A stretch of DNA of 64,000 nt from Nitrospinaceae bacterium (GCA_028278405.1 JANQEK010000015.1:153184-217183); one strand, 5' to 3'; positions 27,730 through 39,089 are shown, counted from the first letter of the stretch. A program made the numbers and translations. Notes: generated from the sequence alone by a model not told the origin.

Positions 27730-29142
27730 ATGAACTATGACGCCATCATAATTGGCTCCGGTCTGTCCGGATTAGCCGCGGGTATTCGTTTGGCGATGTT
27801 CGAAAAAAAGGTTTTGATCGTCGAAAAACATGTCGAAGTCGGCGGCCTCAATTCTTTTTATACCCGCAAACATCGCACATTCGACGTGGGCCTGCACGCG
27901 ATGACCAATTACACGCCGAAGGGCGTGCGCACGTCTCCGCTCGGCAAACTGCTTAAGCAATTGCGTTTCAAGCACGATGAGTTTCGCCTGTGTCCTCAGG
28001 AAATGTCTGAGATACGTTTTCCCGACAAATCACTCCGGTTCACCAACGAATTCGAATTTCTGGAGCAGGAAATCGCCGAACAGTTTCCATCTCAAGCGGA
28101 CGGATTTCAGAAGCTGCTCACCCATATCCGCGAGTTCAACGAGTTGGATCTGGACGACAGCAAACGCATTTCCTCCCGCGAGGTGTTGGAATCTTGCCTG
28201 ACCGACCCCGTCCTGGTTGACATGCTGTATTGCCCGATCATGTACTACGGGAACGCGGCGGAAGGCGATATGGATTTCTACCAGTTCGTGATCATGTTCA
28301 AGAGTATATTCATGGAAGGGTTCGCGAAACCTGTCGGCGGCATGCCTTACATCCTGAAACTGATGGTCGACAAGTACAAGAGCCTCGGCGGTGAATTGCG
28401 TATGGGGGCGGGAGTGCAAAGCATCGCGCACAAAGACGGCGAATTGGAATCCCTTCAACTCGAGAATGGTGAAACACTGAAGGCGGACAAGGTCATTTCT
28501 TCCGCCGGGATTGTCGAAACCCTGAGATTATGCCGCCCGCAAATTGGAGGAGAAACCGAACTGGAAATCGGCCGGATGTCGTTTATCGAGTCGATCTTTG
28601 TGCTGGACCGTATGCCGAAAGAGGTGGGGTATGACAAGAGCATCGTGTTTTACAGCACTGAGCCTCACTTCAAGTATCGCGTTCCCGGGGGATTGACCGA
28701 TGTCACCAGCGGCGTTTTATGCTGCCCCAACAATTTTCAGTATCCGGAAGCCCCGTCCGAAGGGGTGATCCGCCTCACCAATCAGGCCAATTTCAGCCTT
28801 TGGGACCAGATGGCCCGCTCCGACTACCGGGCGGCCAAGAAGGAATACCGGGAACGGGGGGTGAATGCGTTGTTGACTTATTTCCCCGATTTCAGCGATC
28901 ATATTATATATATTGACTCTTTTACGCCCAAGACCATATTCAAATATACCGGCCACCTCAATGGGGCTGTGTATGGTTCCCCTACCAAAATAAAAAGTGG
29001 GCGGACCCCCGTAAAAAACTTATTTATTTGTGGGACAGATCAGGGATTTTTGGGTATCATTGGGGCGACATTGAGCGGAATTTCAATGGCTAACCTGCAT
29101 ATTCTACAAGCGGAAGCCAAATCGGAATATGGGAGAATTTAA
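27730..29142 (+). CDS. CrtI/phytoene-desaturase-like FAD oxidoreductase, copy 1
   Basis: A 470-residue flavoprotein. The N-terminal dinucleotide-binding motif [12 protein letters not shown] and the following [17 protein letters not shown] are typical of CrtI, CrtISO and RetSat enzymes, which desaturate or isomerise polyenes. The C-terminal FAD motif is [21 protein letters not shown]. No carotenoid genes (crtB, crtE) are in the window, and the gene lies within a fatty-acid-type operon, so an acyl or acyl-ACP substrate is inferred. The stop overlaps the start of copy 2 by one base (TAATG), so the two are translated together and may act as a pair. Confidence 0.88.
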   Translation: MNYDAIIIGSGLSGLAAGIRLAMFEKKVLIVEKHVEVGGLNSFYTRKHRTFDVGLHAMTNYTPKGVRTSPLGKLLKQLRFKHDEFRLCPQEMSEIRFPDKSLRFTNEFEFLEQEIAEQFPSQADGFQKLLTHIREFNELDLDDSKRISSREVLESCLTDPVLVDMLYCPIMYYGNAAEGDMDFYQFVIMFKSIFMEGFAKPVGGMPYILKLMVDKYKSLGGELRMGAGVQSIAHKDGELESLQLENGETLKADKVISSAGIVETLRLCRPQIGGETELEIGRMSFIESIFVLDRMPKEVGYDKSIVFYSTEPHFKYRVPGGLTDVTSGVLCCPNNFQYPEAPSEGVIRLTNQANFSLWDQMARSDYRAAKKEYRERGVNALLTYFPDFSDHIIYIDSFTPKTIFKYTGHLNGAVYGSPTKIKSGRTPVKNLFICGTDQGFLGIIGATLSGISMANLHILQAEAKSEYGRI

Positions 29143-30593
29143 TGGCTAAAGACTGGCTGAAGGGCATCAAGTCGGCTTACGATACGATTATTATCGGCAG
29201 TGGTTTGGCAGGCTTGACGGCTGCCAACAAACTGGCAAAACTGGGACACAAGGTCCTGATTCTTGAGCATCACTACAATTTGGGGGGACTGGCCACCTGG
29301 TTCAAGCGCAAGGGCGGCCATATTCTGGATATTTCCCTCCACGGTTTCCCCACCGGGATGATCAAGACCTGCCGCAAATACTGGACCAAGGAAATCGCCG
29401 ATTCTATCGTCCGTCTCAAAAACATCCGCTTCGACAACCCGCAATTCTCCTTCTGGACCAACTTTGATAAAAACGATTTCACCCGCTTGATGAAAGACCG
29501 GTTTGGAATCGTCAAGGAAACCATCGACGAATTCTTCAAAACCGTACGGGCCATGAATTTTTATGACGACCTGTCCATGACGACCCGCGAACTGTTCGAA
29601 AAGTTTTTTCCCGGCCGGACCGATGTCCATCGCCTGCTCATGGAGCCCATCACCTACGCCAACGGCTCCACTCTCGATGATCCGGCGATCACCTATGGCA
29701 TTGTGTTTGCCAATTTCATGGACAAGGGAGTATATACCTTTAGAGGCGGTACCAACGAGCTGATCAAAAAAATGAAGAAGGAGTTGCTGAAAAACGGCGT
29801 CGATATCCGCACCCATTGCATGGTCGACCGCGTCGTGGTGGATGAAGGCAAAACGGTGAAAGGGGTGGAGGTCCATGGACGGATGATTCCAGCCAAAACC
29901 GTTCTTGCCAACTCGAATATTTTAAGCACGATCCACAAACTGATCGGAGACGAGCATTTCTCACCGGAATTCCTCAAGGCAGTTAAAAAAGTCCGGTTGA
30001 ATGACAGTAGTTGTCAGGTTTATATCGGTATCAAAAAAGGCGAAAAGATTGATAACGTCGGGGATCTGTTGTTCACTTCCCAGGAAAAGGAATTCAGTTC
30101 GGAATCTCTCCTGGAACCGGAGACTTCCAGCAGGACGTTCAGCTTTTATTATCCGGAAACCCGGCCGGGCTTGAACATGTATTCGATCGTAGCGTCGACC
30201 AACGCGCGGTTCAAGGACTGGGCTCATTTGACCCGTGAAGAATATGAAAAGAAAAAGAAACGCCTGATCGACCGGACGCTGGATGCCCTGGAAAAATATG
30301 TTCCCGATGTGCGCGCAAAAATTGATCACCTGGAAGCCTCCACTCCGATGACCTTCAAACGCTATACCGCACATCCCGGCGGTGTATCTTTCGGGACCAA
30401 GTTTGAGGGGCTTGCTATCAGTAAGGACCTTCCCAAGCAGATTGCCGGACTGTTTCATGCCGGTTCGGTGGGGATTATCATGTCCGGCTGGTTGGGTGCG
30501 GCGAATTACGGAGTGATTGTTTCCAACGAAGTGGATAAATTTTTGCACTCCGTGTGTGAGCCCGAACCCGAACTGGAAACCGTTACGGCATAG
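29142..30593 (+). CDS. CrtI/phytoene-desaturase-like FAD oxidoreductase, copy 2
   Basis: A 483-residue paralogue of the preceding gene. The FAD/NAD motif is [13 protein letters not shown], followed by [19 protein letters not shown]; the C terminus has [20 protein letters not shown]. The middle domains of the two copies are clearly different, so they are an old duplication and probably catalyse different steps (for example two desaturations, or desaturation and isomerisation). The N terminus carries a short basic leader ([12 protein letters not shown]). A 76-base gap precedes the FabG-like gene. Confidence 0.88.
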   Translation: MAKDWLKGIKSAYDTIIIGSGLAGLTAANKLAKLGHKVLILEHHYNLGGLATWFKRKGGHILDISLHGFPTGMIKTCRKYWTKEIADSIVRLKNIRFDNPQFSFWTNFDKNDFTRLMKDRFGIVKETIDEFFKTVRAMNFYDDLSMTTRELFEKFFPGRTDVHRLLMEPITYANGSTLDDPAITYGIVFANFMDKGVYTFRGGTNELIKKMKKELLKNGVDIRTHCMVDRVVVDEGKTVKGVEVHGRMIPAKTVLANSNILSTIHKLIGDEHFSPEFLKAVKKVRLNDSSCQVYIGIKKGEKIDNVGDLLFTSQEKEFSSESLLEPETSSRTFSFYYPETRPGLNMYSIVASTNARFKDWAHLTREEYEKKKKRLIDRTLDALEKYVPDVRAKIDHLEASTPMTFKRYTAHPGGVSFGTKFEGLAISKDLPKQIAGLFHAGSVGIIMSGWLGAANYGVIVSNEVDKFLHSVCEPEPELETVTA

Positions 30594-30669
30594 TTTCTTC
30601 CCGCGGAGCGTTCATCCAACACTTTAGTTGTTTGTTTTATCTTTCCTTCTTCTGACCAACCCATCTATT

Positions 30670-31413
30670 GTGAATTTTGATTTTAAAGATCAAACGGTGA
30701 TTGTAACCGGTGGCACGCGCGGAATCGGTCGTGGAGTGGCCGAAGCCTTTCTCGCCGCAGGAGCGCAGGTGATTGCCACTTACCGGTCCAACACCTCTGC
30801 CGCGCAGGAATTTCAAAAGGCCAACGCCGCCTGCAAGGACCGGCTCCATCTCAAGCAATTCGACGTTTCCGAGCCCAACCAGGTCGTTGAGTTTTTCAAG
30901 GACGTGGAGGAAAATTTCAAACAGTTCGAGGTTCTGGTGAACAATTCTGGAATACGTCGCGACTCCATAGTGGGAATGATGCCGGCAGAGGATTGGGATG
31001 AAGTCATCCATACCAACCTGTCCGGAACCTATCATATGAGCAAATTGGCGGTACAACAATTGATGCGGCGCAAGTATGGGAGAATTATCAACATCACCTC
31101 TCCTATCGGGCGGTACGGTTTTGCCGGGCAGGCCAATTACGCTGCTAGCAAGGCGGGGCAGGAGGCGTTTACCCGGTCCCTGTCCAAGGAAGTGGCCAGC
31201 CGGAATATCACAGTGAATTGTGTCTCCCCCGGATTCATTGATACTGATTTCATCGCCGATCTACCTGAAGACCAGAAGAAAAAATACCTGGGCCAGGTTC
31301 CTGTGAAGCGCTTTGGGACGGTGGAAGAAGTGGCGCGTGCGGTGTTGTTCCTGGCGGACCGCGACTCGGCTTATATTAACGGAACGGTTTTGGAAATCAC
31401 AGGTGGTTTATGA
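30670..31413 (+). CDS. 3-oxoacyl-ACP reductase (FabG-like SDR)
   Basis: An SDR that should reduce 3-oxoacyl-ACP to 3-hydroxyacyl-ACP with NADPH. Visible motifs are TGGTRGIGRG, the NNSGIRRD segment (N of the catalytic tetrad), the catalytic serine in NITSPIGR and Tyr-x3-Lys in NYAASKAG. The ending [13 protein letters not shown] is FabG-like. I chose the GTG at 30670; an upstream TTG at 30628 adds a hydrophobic stretch that does not fit the family. No strong ribosome site is seen. The stop overlaps the FabZ-like start (ATGA). Confidence 0.88.
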   Translation: MNFDFKDQTVIVTGGTRGIGRGVAEAFLAAGAQVIATYRSNTSAAQEFQKANAACKDRLHLKQFDVSEPNQVVEFFKDVEENFKQFEVLVNNSGIRRDSIVGMMPAEDWDEVIHTNLSGTYHMSKLAVQQLMRRKYGRIINITSPIGRYGFAGQANYAASKAGQEAFTRSLSKEVASRNITVNCVSPGFIDTDFIADLPEDQKKKYLGQVPVKRFGTVEEVARAVLFLADRDSAYINGTVLEITGGL

Positions 31414-31841
31414 CACAGGATACTATTCTGAATACCATTCCTCATCGTCCTCCGTTTCTGTTTGTCGACGAAATTGTTGAGCAAACGGAGGATCACATCG
31501 TGACCCGCAAGCGCGTCGGTCCAGAGGAACCGTTTTTCAAGGGACACTATCCCGATTACCCGATCATGCCCGGCGTGTTGATCTGTGAATGCGTGTTCCA
31601 GTCCGGCGCCTTATTGATGTCGAAAAAATTCCCGACCCCCGATGGGAAGGTTCCTGTTATGTCGAGGATTCAAAACGTCAAGTTTAAGAATCCCGTTTAT
31701 CCCGGTAGTGTGTTGGAAATCCGTGCGGACTATGTGGAGAACGTTGGACCTGCGCATTATATGAAAGGCAAAGTACAGGTAGAGGGTCAAACCGCGGTGA
31801 CAGTGGAATTCACCGTCATGCTCATGGAGGAAAAACTGTGA
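31410..31841 (+). CDS. 3-hydroxyacyl-ACP dehydratase (FabZ-like)
   Basis: A 143-residue hot-dog-fold dehydratase. The start [13 protein letters not shown] is the FabZ signature, and the active-site pair is His46 in [12 protein letters not shown] and Glu60 in [11 protein letters not shown]. It should remove water from 3-hydroxyacyl-ACP to give the trans-2-enoyl form. It overlaps both neighbours by four bases (ATGA and GTGA), so FabG-, FabZ- and FabI-like proteins are translationally coupled. Confidence 0.92.
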   Translation: MTQDTILNTIPHRPPFLFVDEIVEQTEDHIVTRKRVGPEEPFFKGHYPDYPIMPGVLICECVFQSGALLMSKKFPTPDGKVPVMSRIQNVKFKNPVYPGSVLEIRADYVENVGPAHYMKGKVQVEGQTAVTVEFTVMLMEEKL

Positions 31842-32641
31842 GCTTTCTCGGCCTTGAAAACAAGACCATTCTGGTAACGGGCGTCGCCAACAAAAAAAGT
31901 GTTGCGTACCATATCGGCAAAACCCTCGAAGCCGAAAACGCCAACGTTCTTTACAGTGTTCGATCCGAGAAGCGCAAAGCCAGCGTCGTCAAGATCATCG
32001 ATCCGGCGCGAACTTTTGTCTGCGATGTGGAGAAGGACAAAGATATCGCCCGTCTGAAAAAGGAGATATCTAAGAAGACCGACGTTTTACATGGTTTGGT
32101 ACATTCCATTGCGTTTGCCAATTTTTCTGAAGGATTGAAACCGTTTCACGAAACGTCGAAGAAGGATTTTCTGCAGTGCGTGGATATTTCCTGCTATTCG
32201 CTGACCAATTTGGCAAATGCGTTTAAAGACTTGTTCGATCCCGATGCTTCGGTGGTGACGATCTCCATTTCGACGACACGCATGGCGGCGGAGAATTACG
32301 GTTTCATGGGCCCTGCCAAGGCCGCTCTCGATTCATCGCTGTGTTTTCTCGCCAAATCATTCAGCGCGTTTTCCAAAGTGCGCTTCAATTCCGTCAATGC
32401 CGGATTGTTGAAATCCTCCGCCTCGGCGGGTATCCCCGGTTACATCGATTCCTACCTGCATGCCGAACAATCGACCCTGCGTAAGCAGGCGCTGACCACT
32501 CAGGAAGTCGCCAATGCCGCTGTATTTTTGCTGAGCGAACGGTCCAGCGGCATCAACGCCCAGGGCATCGTCCTCGACGCCGGCATGTCGACCAACTACT
32601 TCGACAAAGACATCGTCAAGAAAGCTCAGAGACCCGATTAA
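31838..32641 (+). CDS. FabI-like enoyl-ACP reductase with a changed active site
   Basis: A 267-residue SDR of the FabI subgroup: the start [19 protein letters not shown] matches the FabI pattern (GVANxxSIA), and AxSIAFA appears as HSIAFANF. The catalytic Tyr-x6-Lys is present as Tyr154 and Lys161 in NYGFMGPAK. The second conserved tyrosine, ten residues before Tyr154, is isoleucine (Ile144). It may still reduce an enoyl-ACP, but on an unusual chain. It starts with GTG inside the FabZ-like stop and ends the operon. Confidence 0.85.
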   Translation: MSFLGLENKTILVTGVANKKSVAYHIGKTLEAENANVLYSVRSEKRKASVVKIIDPARTFVCDVEKDKDIARLKKEISKKTDVLHGLVHSIAFANFSEGLKPFHETSKKDFLQCVDISCYSLTNLANAFKDLFDPDASVVTISISTTRMAAENYGFMGPAKAALDSSLCFLAKSFSAFSKVRFNSVNAGLLKSSASAGIPGYIDSYLHAEQSTLRKQALTTQEVANAAVFLLSERSSGINAQGIVLDAGMSTNYFDKDIVKKAQRPD

Positions 32642-32643
32642 GA

Positions 32644-33732
32644 TTAGTTGTCTGAATCCGGGAATAGTTTTTGCTGACGGTTATGCGGATTGCGGAAGTG
32701 CTCTGTGGTAAGAGACGGGCCGCCGCTGTCAAAACCGTTACGTTTGCGGGCTTGTTGAAACAAATCCTGGATTTGCCGTGCGTACACACCTTCTCCCCTC
32801 ATGCGTGATCCAAACCGGGAATCGTTCAATTCTCCTCCACGGATTTCCCGCAGACGGTTTAACACTTTGTTCGCCTGAGTGGGAGTGTGGGTTTCCAGCC
32901 ACTGAGTGAATAGAGCTTTCACACCATACGGCAGCCGCAGAATAACATTGCCCGCGAATCGGGCTCCAGCACTTGCAGCTTTCTGTAACAGATGCGGAAT
33001 CTCATGATCGTTGAGCCCTGGAATGATCGGAGCGGTCATCACCCCAACCGGAATACCGGCCTGGGATAACGTGCGAATAGCCTCCAGTCGTTTCTCCGGA
33101 AGAGGAGCGCGGGGTTCCAATTTACGCGACAGGTGATTGTCCAGAGTGATGATGGACAGGTAGACGGCGGCGCAGTCCCACTGAGCCAACTCCGCTAGCA
33201 CATCCACATCGCGGGTGACCAGATGGTTTTTGGTAACGATAGCCACAGGATTGCGAAAACGCAAAGCCGTCTCCAGGCAACGCCGGGTCAGTTTCAGTTG
33301 GCGTTCAATGGGCTGATAGCAGTCGGTCACACCCGAGAAGGCGATGACCTGGGGGTTCCATTTTTTTGAAGCCAACTCTTTCTCCAGGAGTTCTGGAGCT
33401 TTTTCTTTGACCAGTATTTTGGTTTCGAAGTCGATTCCGGCCGACAACTCAAAATATTCGTGAGTGGGTCGGGCATAGCAATAAGCGCATCCGTGCTCGC
33501 AACCGCGATAGGGATTGAGGCTCACATTAAGCGGAATGTCAGGACTGTCATTGGTGGAAAGGATCGAGCGGGAGGTATCCTTCAGAAAAATCGTTTGCGG
33601 TGCGGGACCTTCGGGATTGTCCAGCCAGTCTTCCTGTGTCGAGCGTTCAATGGGTTTAAAGCGGTTGGCAGGATTTAAAGAGGCTCCACGGCCGTGAACG
33701 GGTTTTAATGCATTTGAGTTCTCCGTAGACAT
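32644..33732 (-). CDS. Radical SAM protein (PA0069-like family)
   Basis: A 362-residue radical SAM protein. The [4Fe-4S] motif is RGCEHGCAYCYARPTHEYFE (Cys-x3-Cys-x2-Cys). Sequence around it and the later FSGVTDCYQPIERQLKLTR and GVMTAPIIPGLNDHEI match the PA0069/SplB-related group, which is widespread but whose reaction is not known to me. The ATG at 33732 is used; a TTG four codons upstream is possible. It is convergent with the lipid operon, two bases apart, and follows pheS on the same strand. Confidence 0.87.
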   Translation of the reverse strand: MSTENSNALKPVHGRGASLNPANRFKPIERSTQEDWLDNPEGPAPQTIFLKDTSRSILSTNDSPDIPLNVSLNPYRGCEHGCAYCYARPTHEYFELSAGIDFETKILVKEKAPELLEKELASKKWNPQVIAFSGVTDCYQPIERQLKLTRRCLETALRFRNPVAIVTKNHLVTRDVDVLAELAQWDCAAVYLSIITLDNHLSRKLEPRAPLPEKRLEAIRTLSQAGIPVGVMTAPIIPGLNDHEIPHLLQKAASAGARFAGNVILRLPYGVKALFTQWLETHTPTQANKVLNRLREIRGGELNDSRFGSRMRGEGVYARQIQDLFQQARKRNGFDSGGPSLTTEHFRNPHNRQQKLFPDSDN

Positions 33733-33819
33733 AAAACCTGGCAAGCATTTGAGTCAAACTTTATCTGAGGGCGACAGCGATCATTGAAGGCGGTTCCAGT
33801 TCCACTCCCTGCCCAGGGC

Positions 33820-34830
33820 TCAGAACTGTTGGAGGAAGCGCAGATCGTTTTCGAAGAATAAGCGGATATCGTTGATGCCGTATTTGAGCATGGCGATGCG
33901 TTCGATTCCCATCCCGAAGGCAAACCCCGTCCATTTTTCCGGATCGTATTTAACGGCTTTGAACACCGCCGGGTCCACCATGCCGGCGCCGAGAATTTCC
34001 AGCCAGCCCGTTTGCGAACAGACCCGACATCCTTTCCCCGAGCAGATGACACACTGGATATCCACTTCCGCGCTGGGGCAGGTGAACGGGAAGAAACTGG
34101 GGCGGAATCGTACCTGGGTTTTCTCGCCGAAGATCTGGTGCACAAAGATGTTCATCACTCCCTTGAGATCGCTGAACGTTACCTTTTCGTCCACCATCAG
34201 GCCTTCGATCTGGTGAAACATGGGAGTGTGGGATACATCCGAATCACAGCGGTACACTTTACCCGGCGCAATGATACGCAGCGGCGGTTGTTGTTTTTCC
34301 ATCACATGAATCTGCACTGGAGAAGTGTGGGTGCGCAATACTTTTTCACCGCCAATATAGAATGTATCCTGCATGTCCCGCGCCGGGTGATCTTTGGGAA
34401 TGTTGAGGGCTTCAAAGTTGTAGTAATCGGATTCCACTTCCGGTCCTTCCGCCACCTGGAATCCCAGGCTGACGAAAATAGCGATGAGTTCTTCCATGAC
34501 CTGGGTGATGGGGTGGAGCGAGCCGCGGGCTTCCTTGCGGCCGGGCAGGGTGGTGTCGAACGAGCGGTCGCCTCCTTCCGAGGAAGCGCCTTTCAGTTTT
34601 TCGGTTTTTTCTTTGACCTCGTTTTCGATCCAGTTTTTGAGCTCGTTGATATGGCGGCCCACTTCCCTTTTCTGCTCGGAAGAAAGTTCGCGCATATCCT
34701 TCATCACCTGCGTCACCAGGCCTTTTTTCCCCAGGAAATCCGTACGCAGTTGACGCAGTTCTTCTCCCACTCCGACCTCGGAGATGCGGTTTTTGAAATC
34801 GTCTTTATATTGTTTGATTTTTTCGATCAT
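33820..34830 (-). CDS. pheS: Phenylalanyl-tRNA synthetase alpha subunit
   Basis: PheS is the catalytic subunit of the heterotetrameric PheRS. The 336-residue protein has the N-terminal coiled coil and class II motifs: GSLHPITQVMEELIAIFVSL, FEALNIPKDHPARDMQDTFY, LRTHTSPVQ and the late GMGIERIAMLKYGINDIR. It is the last gene of the thrS-infC-rpmI-rplT-pheS run. The beta-subunit gene pheT, usually next, is not here: a radical SAM gene follows. A terminator-like hairpin lies between rplT and pheS. Confidence 0.97.
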   Translation of the reverse strand: MIEKIKQYKDDFKNRISEVGVGEELRQLRTDFLGKKGLVTQVMKDMRELSSEQKREVGRHINELKNWIENEVKEKTEKLKGASSEGGDRSFDTTLPGRKEARGSLHPITQVMEELIAIFVSLGFQVAEGPEVESDYYNFEALNIPKDHPARDMQDTFYIGGEKVLRTHTSPVQIHVMEKQQPPLRIIAPGKVYRCDSDVSHTPMFHQIEGLMVDEKVTFSDLKGVMNIFVHQIFGEKTQVRFRPSFFPFTCPSAEVDIQCVICSGKGCRVCSQTGWLEILGAGMVDPAVFKAVKYDPEKWTGFAFGMGIERIAMLKYGINDIRLFFENDLRFLQQF

Positions 34831-34857
34831 ATGCAGGGGAAAATAAAATGCGACTCA

Positions 34858-34890
34858 AACAAAAAAAGCCTGATCCCCGGGGGAATCAAG
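34858..34890 (-). terminator. Terminator or attenuator between rplT and pheS
   Basis: On the minus strand, AGCTTGATTCCCC pairs with GGGGATCAGGCT (about 12 pairs with two G-U) and is followed by TTTTTTT. This is a classical Rho-independent form, placed after rplT and before the pheS start. It could end the ribosomal-protein transcript, allowing partial read-through, or act as a pheS attenuator. I see no leader peptide rich in phenylalanine. Confidence 0.8.
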
Positions 34891-34947
34891 CTGATTAAAG
34901 TTTCCGGAAAGAATCGGGGCGGCACGCCGGCTGGAGCATCCCCATGG

Positions 34948-35307
34948 TCAATTGCTCAACTGAGCCCGGGCCGTCTCCATCAAGGCATTGAAGGATTCCT
35001 CGTTGTGGATGGCCATATCGGAAAGGACTTTACGGTCGAGTTCGACATTGGCTTTTTTCAGGCCGTGCATGAACTGACTGTAGGTCATTCCGCCAGCCCG
35101 GACGGCGGCGTTGATGCGTGCAATCCACAGTCGCCGGAAATCTCTTTTGCGCGCGCGCCGGTCTCGATACGCATAGGAAAGGGCGTGTTCTACCGATTCC
35201 CGTGCCTTGCGGTATGCGCGGCTGCGGACGCTGCGGAACCCTTTGGCCATACGGAGAACTTTTTTTCTTCTCTTTCTGGATATGGTTCCATTCACTGCTC
35301 TGGACAT
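34948..35307 (-). CDS. rplT: 50S ribosomal protein L20
   Basis: L20 binds 23S rRNA early in large-subunit assembly and often represses its own operon. The 119-residue protein shows [13 protein letters not shown], the arginine-rich [20 protein letters not shown] and [17 protein letters not shown]. Length and wording are standard. It follows rpmI by 12 bases and is preceded by a GGAGA site. Confidence 0.98.
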   Translation of the reverse strand: MSRAVNGTISRKRRKKVLRMAKGFRSVRSRAYRKARESVEHALSYAYRDRRARKRDFRRLWIARINAAVRAGGMTYSQFMHGLKKANVELDRKVLSDMAIHNEESFNALMETARAQLSN

Positions 35308-35319
35308 TACTTTCTCCTA

Positions 35320-35514
35320 TCAATAAGGCAACAGCGCCTGGGCGCGTTTGGCGTCCCCGGCTGTGAGAACACTGCTTCGCCTCAAATTCCGTTTGCGTTT
35401 GGTTGTTTTACTGGTCAGGATGTGGCTGGTAAAAGCGGAGTTTCGCTTGATTTTACCCGTGGCCGTTTTTCGAAAACGCTTGGCCGCACCCCTGTTGGTT
35501 TTCATCTTGGGCAT
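35320..35514 (-). CDS. rpmI: 50S ribosomal protein L35
   Basis: A 64-residue basic protein starting [20 protein letters not shown], the L35 signature, with [16 protein letters not shown] in the second half. The GGAGAG site precedes the ATG. The 156-base gap to infC contains two related stretches (around 35521-35548 and 35601-35630), which may form the L20-type autoregulatory leader known in this operon in other bacteria; that link is inference. Confidence 0.97.
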   Translation of the reverse strand: MPKMKTNRGAAKRFRKTATGKIKRNSAFTSHILTSKTTKRKRNLRRSSVLTAGDAKRAQALLPY

Positions 35515-35670
35515 TTTAAACTCTCCAATGGAAGCCCATTATCCTGTCTTAGTTGATTCCCGACGGACCCGGACGCCAATTTTCATATTAGGGATTAAAA
35601 AATCTCCAGTGGAAACCGGATATCCTACCTCAAGACCGATCCGGAGTCAACTCTCTGATTTCCGGGGAAT

Positions 35671-36192
35671 TCAGCTGTCTTTCTTTTTTCCCTTGGGGAC
35701 CAGGATCATGGTCAGAGTCCGGCCTTCCTGTTTGGCGGTTTGCTCAATGACCCCATAATCTTCCATGGCTTCGGCGACGCGCTGCAGCACTTTTTCGCCG
35801 CCTTCCCGGTGGACAATTTCGCGGCCTTTGAAAAATATCACTACTTTGGCTTTGTCACCGGCCTCCAGAAACCGTTGCACGTGTTTGACTTTGAAATCAA
35901 AGTCATGCTGATCGGTATTGGGTCGGAACTTGACTTCCTTGAGGTGGATAATCTTTTGGTTTTTCTTGGCTTCGTGGGCCCGCTTGTTGGCCTTGTATTT
36001 GTGTTTCCCCCAATCCATGACCCGGCATACCGGTGGGTTGGCATTGGGTGAAACTTCGACCAGATCCAAATCCTGTTCCTGGGCTAATGCAATGGCTTCG
36101 CGGGTGGGGAAGGTTCCCATCTGTTCCCCGTCCGTGCCAATCACGGAGACTTCCTTGACACGGATCATCTGGTTCACTCTTTGCTTCTTAAT
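35671..36192 (-). CDS. infC: Translation initiation factor IF-3, probable AUU start
   Basis: IF-3 proofreads initiator tRNA and start codons. The core is clear: MIRVKEVSVIGTDGEQMG, DLDLVEVSPNANPPVCRVMD and IIHLKEVKFRPNTDQHDFDF. I place the start at the ATT at 36192, which gives KKQRVNQMIRV, the canonical N terminus, and lies eight bases after AAGGAG. The in-frame GTG at 36177 has no such site. An AUU start is the conserved self-limiting feature of infC, since IF-3 discriminates against it. The product is 173 residues. It follows thrS by 22 bases. Confidence 0.94.
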   Translation of the reverse strand: MKKQRVNQMIRVKEVSVIGTDGEQMGTFPTREAIALAQEQDLDLVEVSPNANPPVCRVMDWGKHKYKANKRAHEAKKNQKIIHLKEVKFRPNTDQHDFDFKVKHVQRFLEAGDKAKVVIFFKGREIVHREGGEKVLQRVAEAMEDYGVIEQTAKQEGRTLTMILVPKGKKKDS

Positions 36193-36214
36193 ACAATCTT
36201 CTCCTTGTTAGAGG

Positions 36215-37969
<1,755 letters not shown>

Positions 37970-38064
37970 AAAATAAAAAACGCCTCTGTACCGAAACCGA
38001 ATGAACGGCCCGTTGAAATTGTTTTATGGATTTGGAATGGATCCGTGAAGGACAGCGAAAACCA

Positions 38065-38136
38065 TAGGCGCGGGCGGTTTCGAACCGCCGACCCCTTGCA
38101 TGTCAAGCAAGTACTCTACCCCTGAGCTACGCGCCT
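38065..38136 (-). tRNA. tRNA-Val (GAC)
   Basis: On the minus strand a full cloverleaf folds: acceptor AGGCGCG with CGCGCCT, D arm GCTC...GAGT, anticodon arm CTTGC-TTGACAT-GCAAG with anticodon GAC, and T arm GGCGG-TTCGAAA-CCGCC. CCA is not encoded. It lies upstream of thrS on the same strand and may be cotranscribed with it. Confidence 0.95.
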
Positions 38137-38354
38137 GTAAATCCAAAAACTGGATGCGGATGAACCGGTATTCTAAAACCTGCCGTCATTTTGTCAAGGC
38201 CGAATTCCCGCAACCGGAAGGTATAAAAACCCTTAAAAAACAGCATGTTGAACTATTTGCAGGGAAAAGTCAATACGAACTGCGGAGAAACACAGTGGAT
38301 TCATCTCCAAGGGTCTGTCGAGTGAAGAATAACTGATGGATATGGAGGTGAGGA

Positions 38355-38921
38355 TTAAGAACGGGTGTGCAATTTGGCGTTGACCATGTAGTTTTCCAGT
38401 TCATCGATCACGGTGTCGACTTTGCCGGTGTCCCGTCCCAGCTTGGCCTGGATGCTGCGGCTGTTTTTGTAATGGTCGAGGGCCAGTTTCACATCGCCCT
38501 GCTTGTCATAAACGGTGGCTAGGTAAAACCAATGATCCCCTGCTTCTTTACTGTTCTTGCCGACGTACTGGGTGGAATGGTCCAGCGCCTTTTTTAGATA
38601 ATCGATGGCTTTGGCGTATTTGAACTGCTTGAAATAGATGTTCCCCATACTCGCGTATACGGTGCCGACAGCCGGTTGGGTATTGCCGGGCGGCTCGGCG
38701 TTGACATCCAGAAACTCCTGGTAATATTCCAGCGCCTTGGCAGTGTTGCCCTGTTGTTCAGCTTCTTTCGCTTTGGCCAGCAAATTTTCGGAGACCTTGG
38801 CCTGGCGTGCCTGTTGCGCCTCCTCGGGAAGGTATTTGATGTAGCCGTAAACTCCGGCAGCCGTGAGAACCAGAACGGCGGTAATGATCAAAATGATTTT
38901 GCTTTTCTTTTTCCCGGTCAT
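38355..38921 (-). CDS. Membrane-anchored TPR protein
   Basis: A 188-residue protein with a basic start, one N-terminal membrane segment (IILIITAVLVLTAAGVYGYI) and a periplasmic-side region of about four TPR-like helical pairs (AKEAEQQGNTAKALEYYQEF, GNIYFKQFKYAKAIDYLKKA, WFYLATVYDKQGDVKLALDH). The ATG at 38921 follows TGAGGA; an in-frame ATG at 38939 is possible. TPR proteins of this build usually scaffold complexes; the partner is unknown. It lies between tRNA-Val and the thiamine operon. Confidence 0.8.
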   Translation of the reverse strand: MTGKKKSKIILIITAVLVLTAAGVYGYIKYLPEEAQQARQAKVSENLLAKAKEAEQQGNTAKALEYYQEFLDVNAEPPGNTQPAVGTVYASMGNIYFKQFKYAKAIDYLKKALDHSTQYVGKNSKEAGDHWFYLATVYDKQGDVKLALDHYKNSRSIQAKLGRDTGKVDTVIDELENYMVNAKLHTRS

Positions 38922-39089
38922 GGCATTCCTCAGCCTCATTGAAAATGGGGAATTGTTGTTAATCCATTAAATTTAAGTGTAAAGGTAACAGATAGAAAAT
39001 TTAAGTAAATTTAAATGGGATGCTTCTAAGAGGCGGGTTTTCAATGAAAAATATCCAGGGATTTGTCGAAAGAAGAAGGTGAATGCAAT

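Noticed and set aside
27730..30593. Carotenoid biosynthesis locus
   Set aside because: CrtI-like genes alone do not make the pathway; no phytoene synthase or GGPP synthase is present and all neighbours are fatty-acid-type genes.
34012..35556. Long open frame (about 514 codons) on the plus strand across pheS, rplT and rpmI
   Set aside because: It is antisense to three certain genes, has no recognisable domain and its composition mirrors their codon bias.
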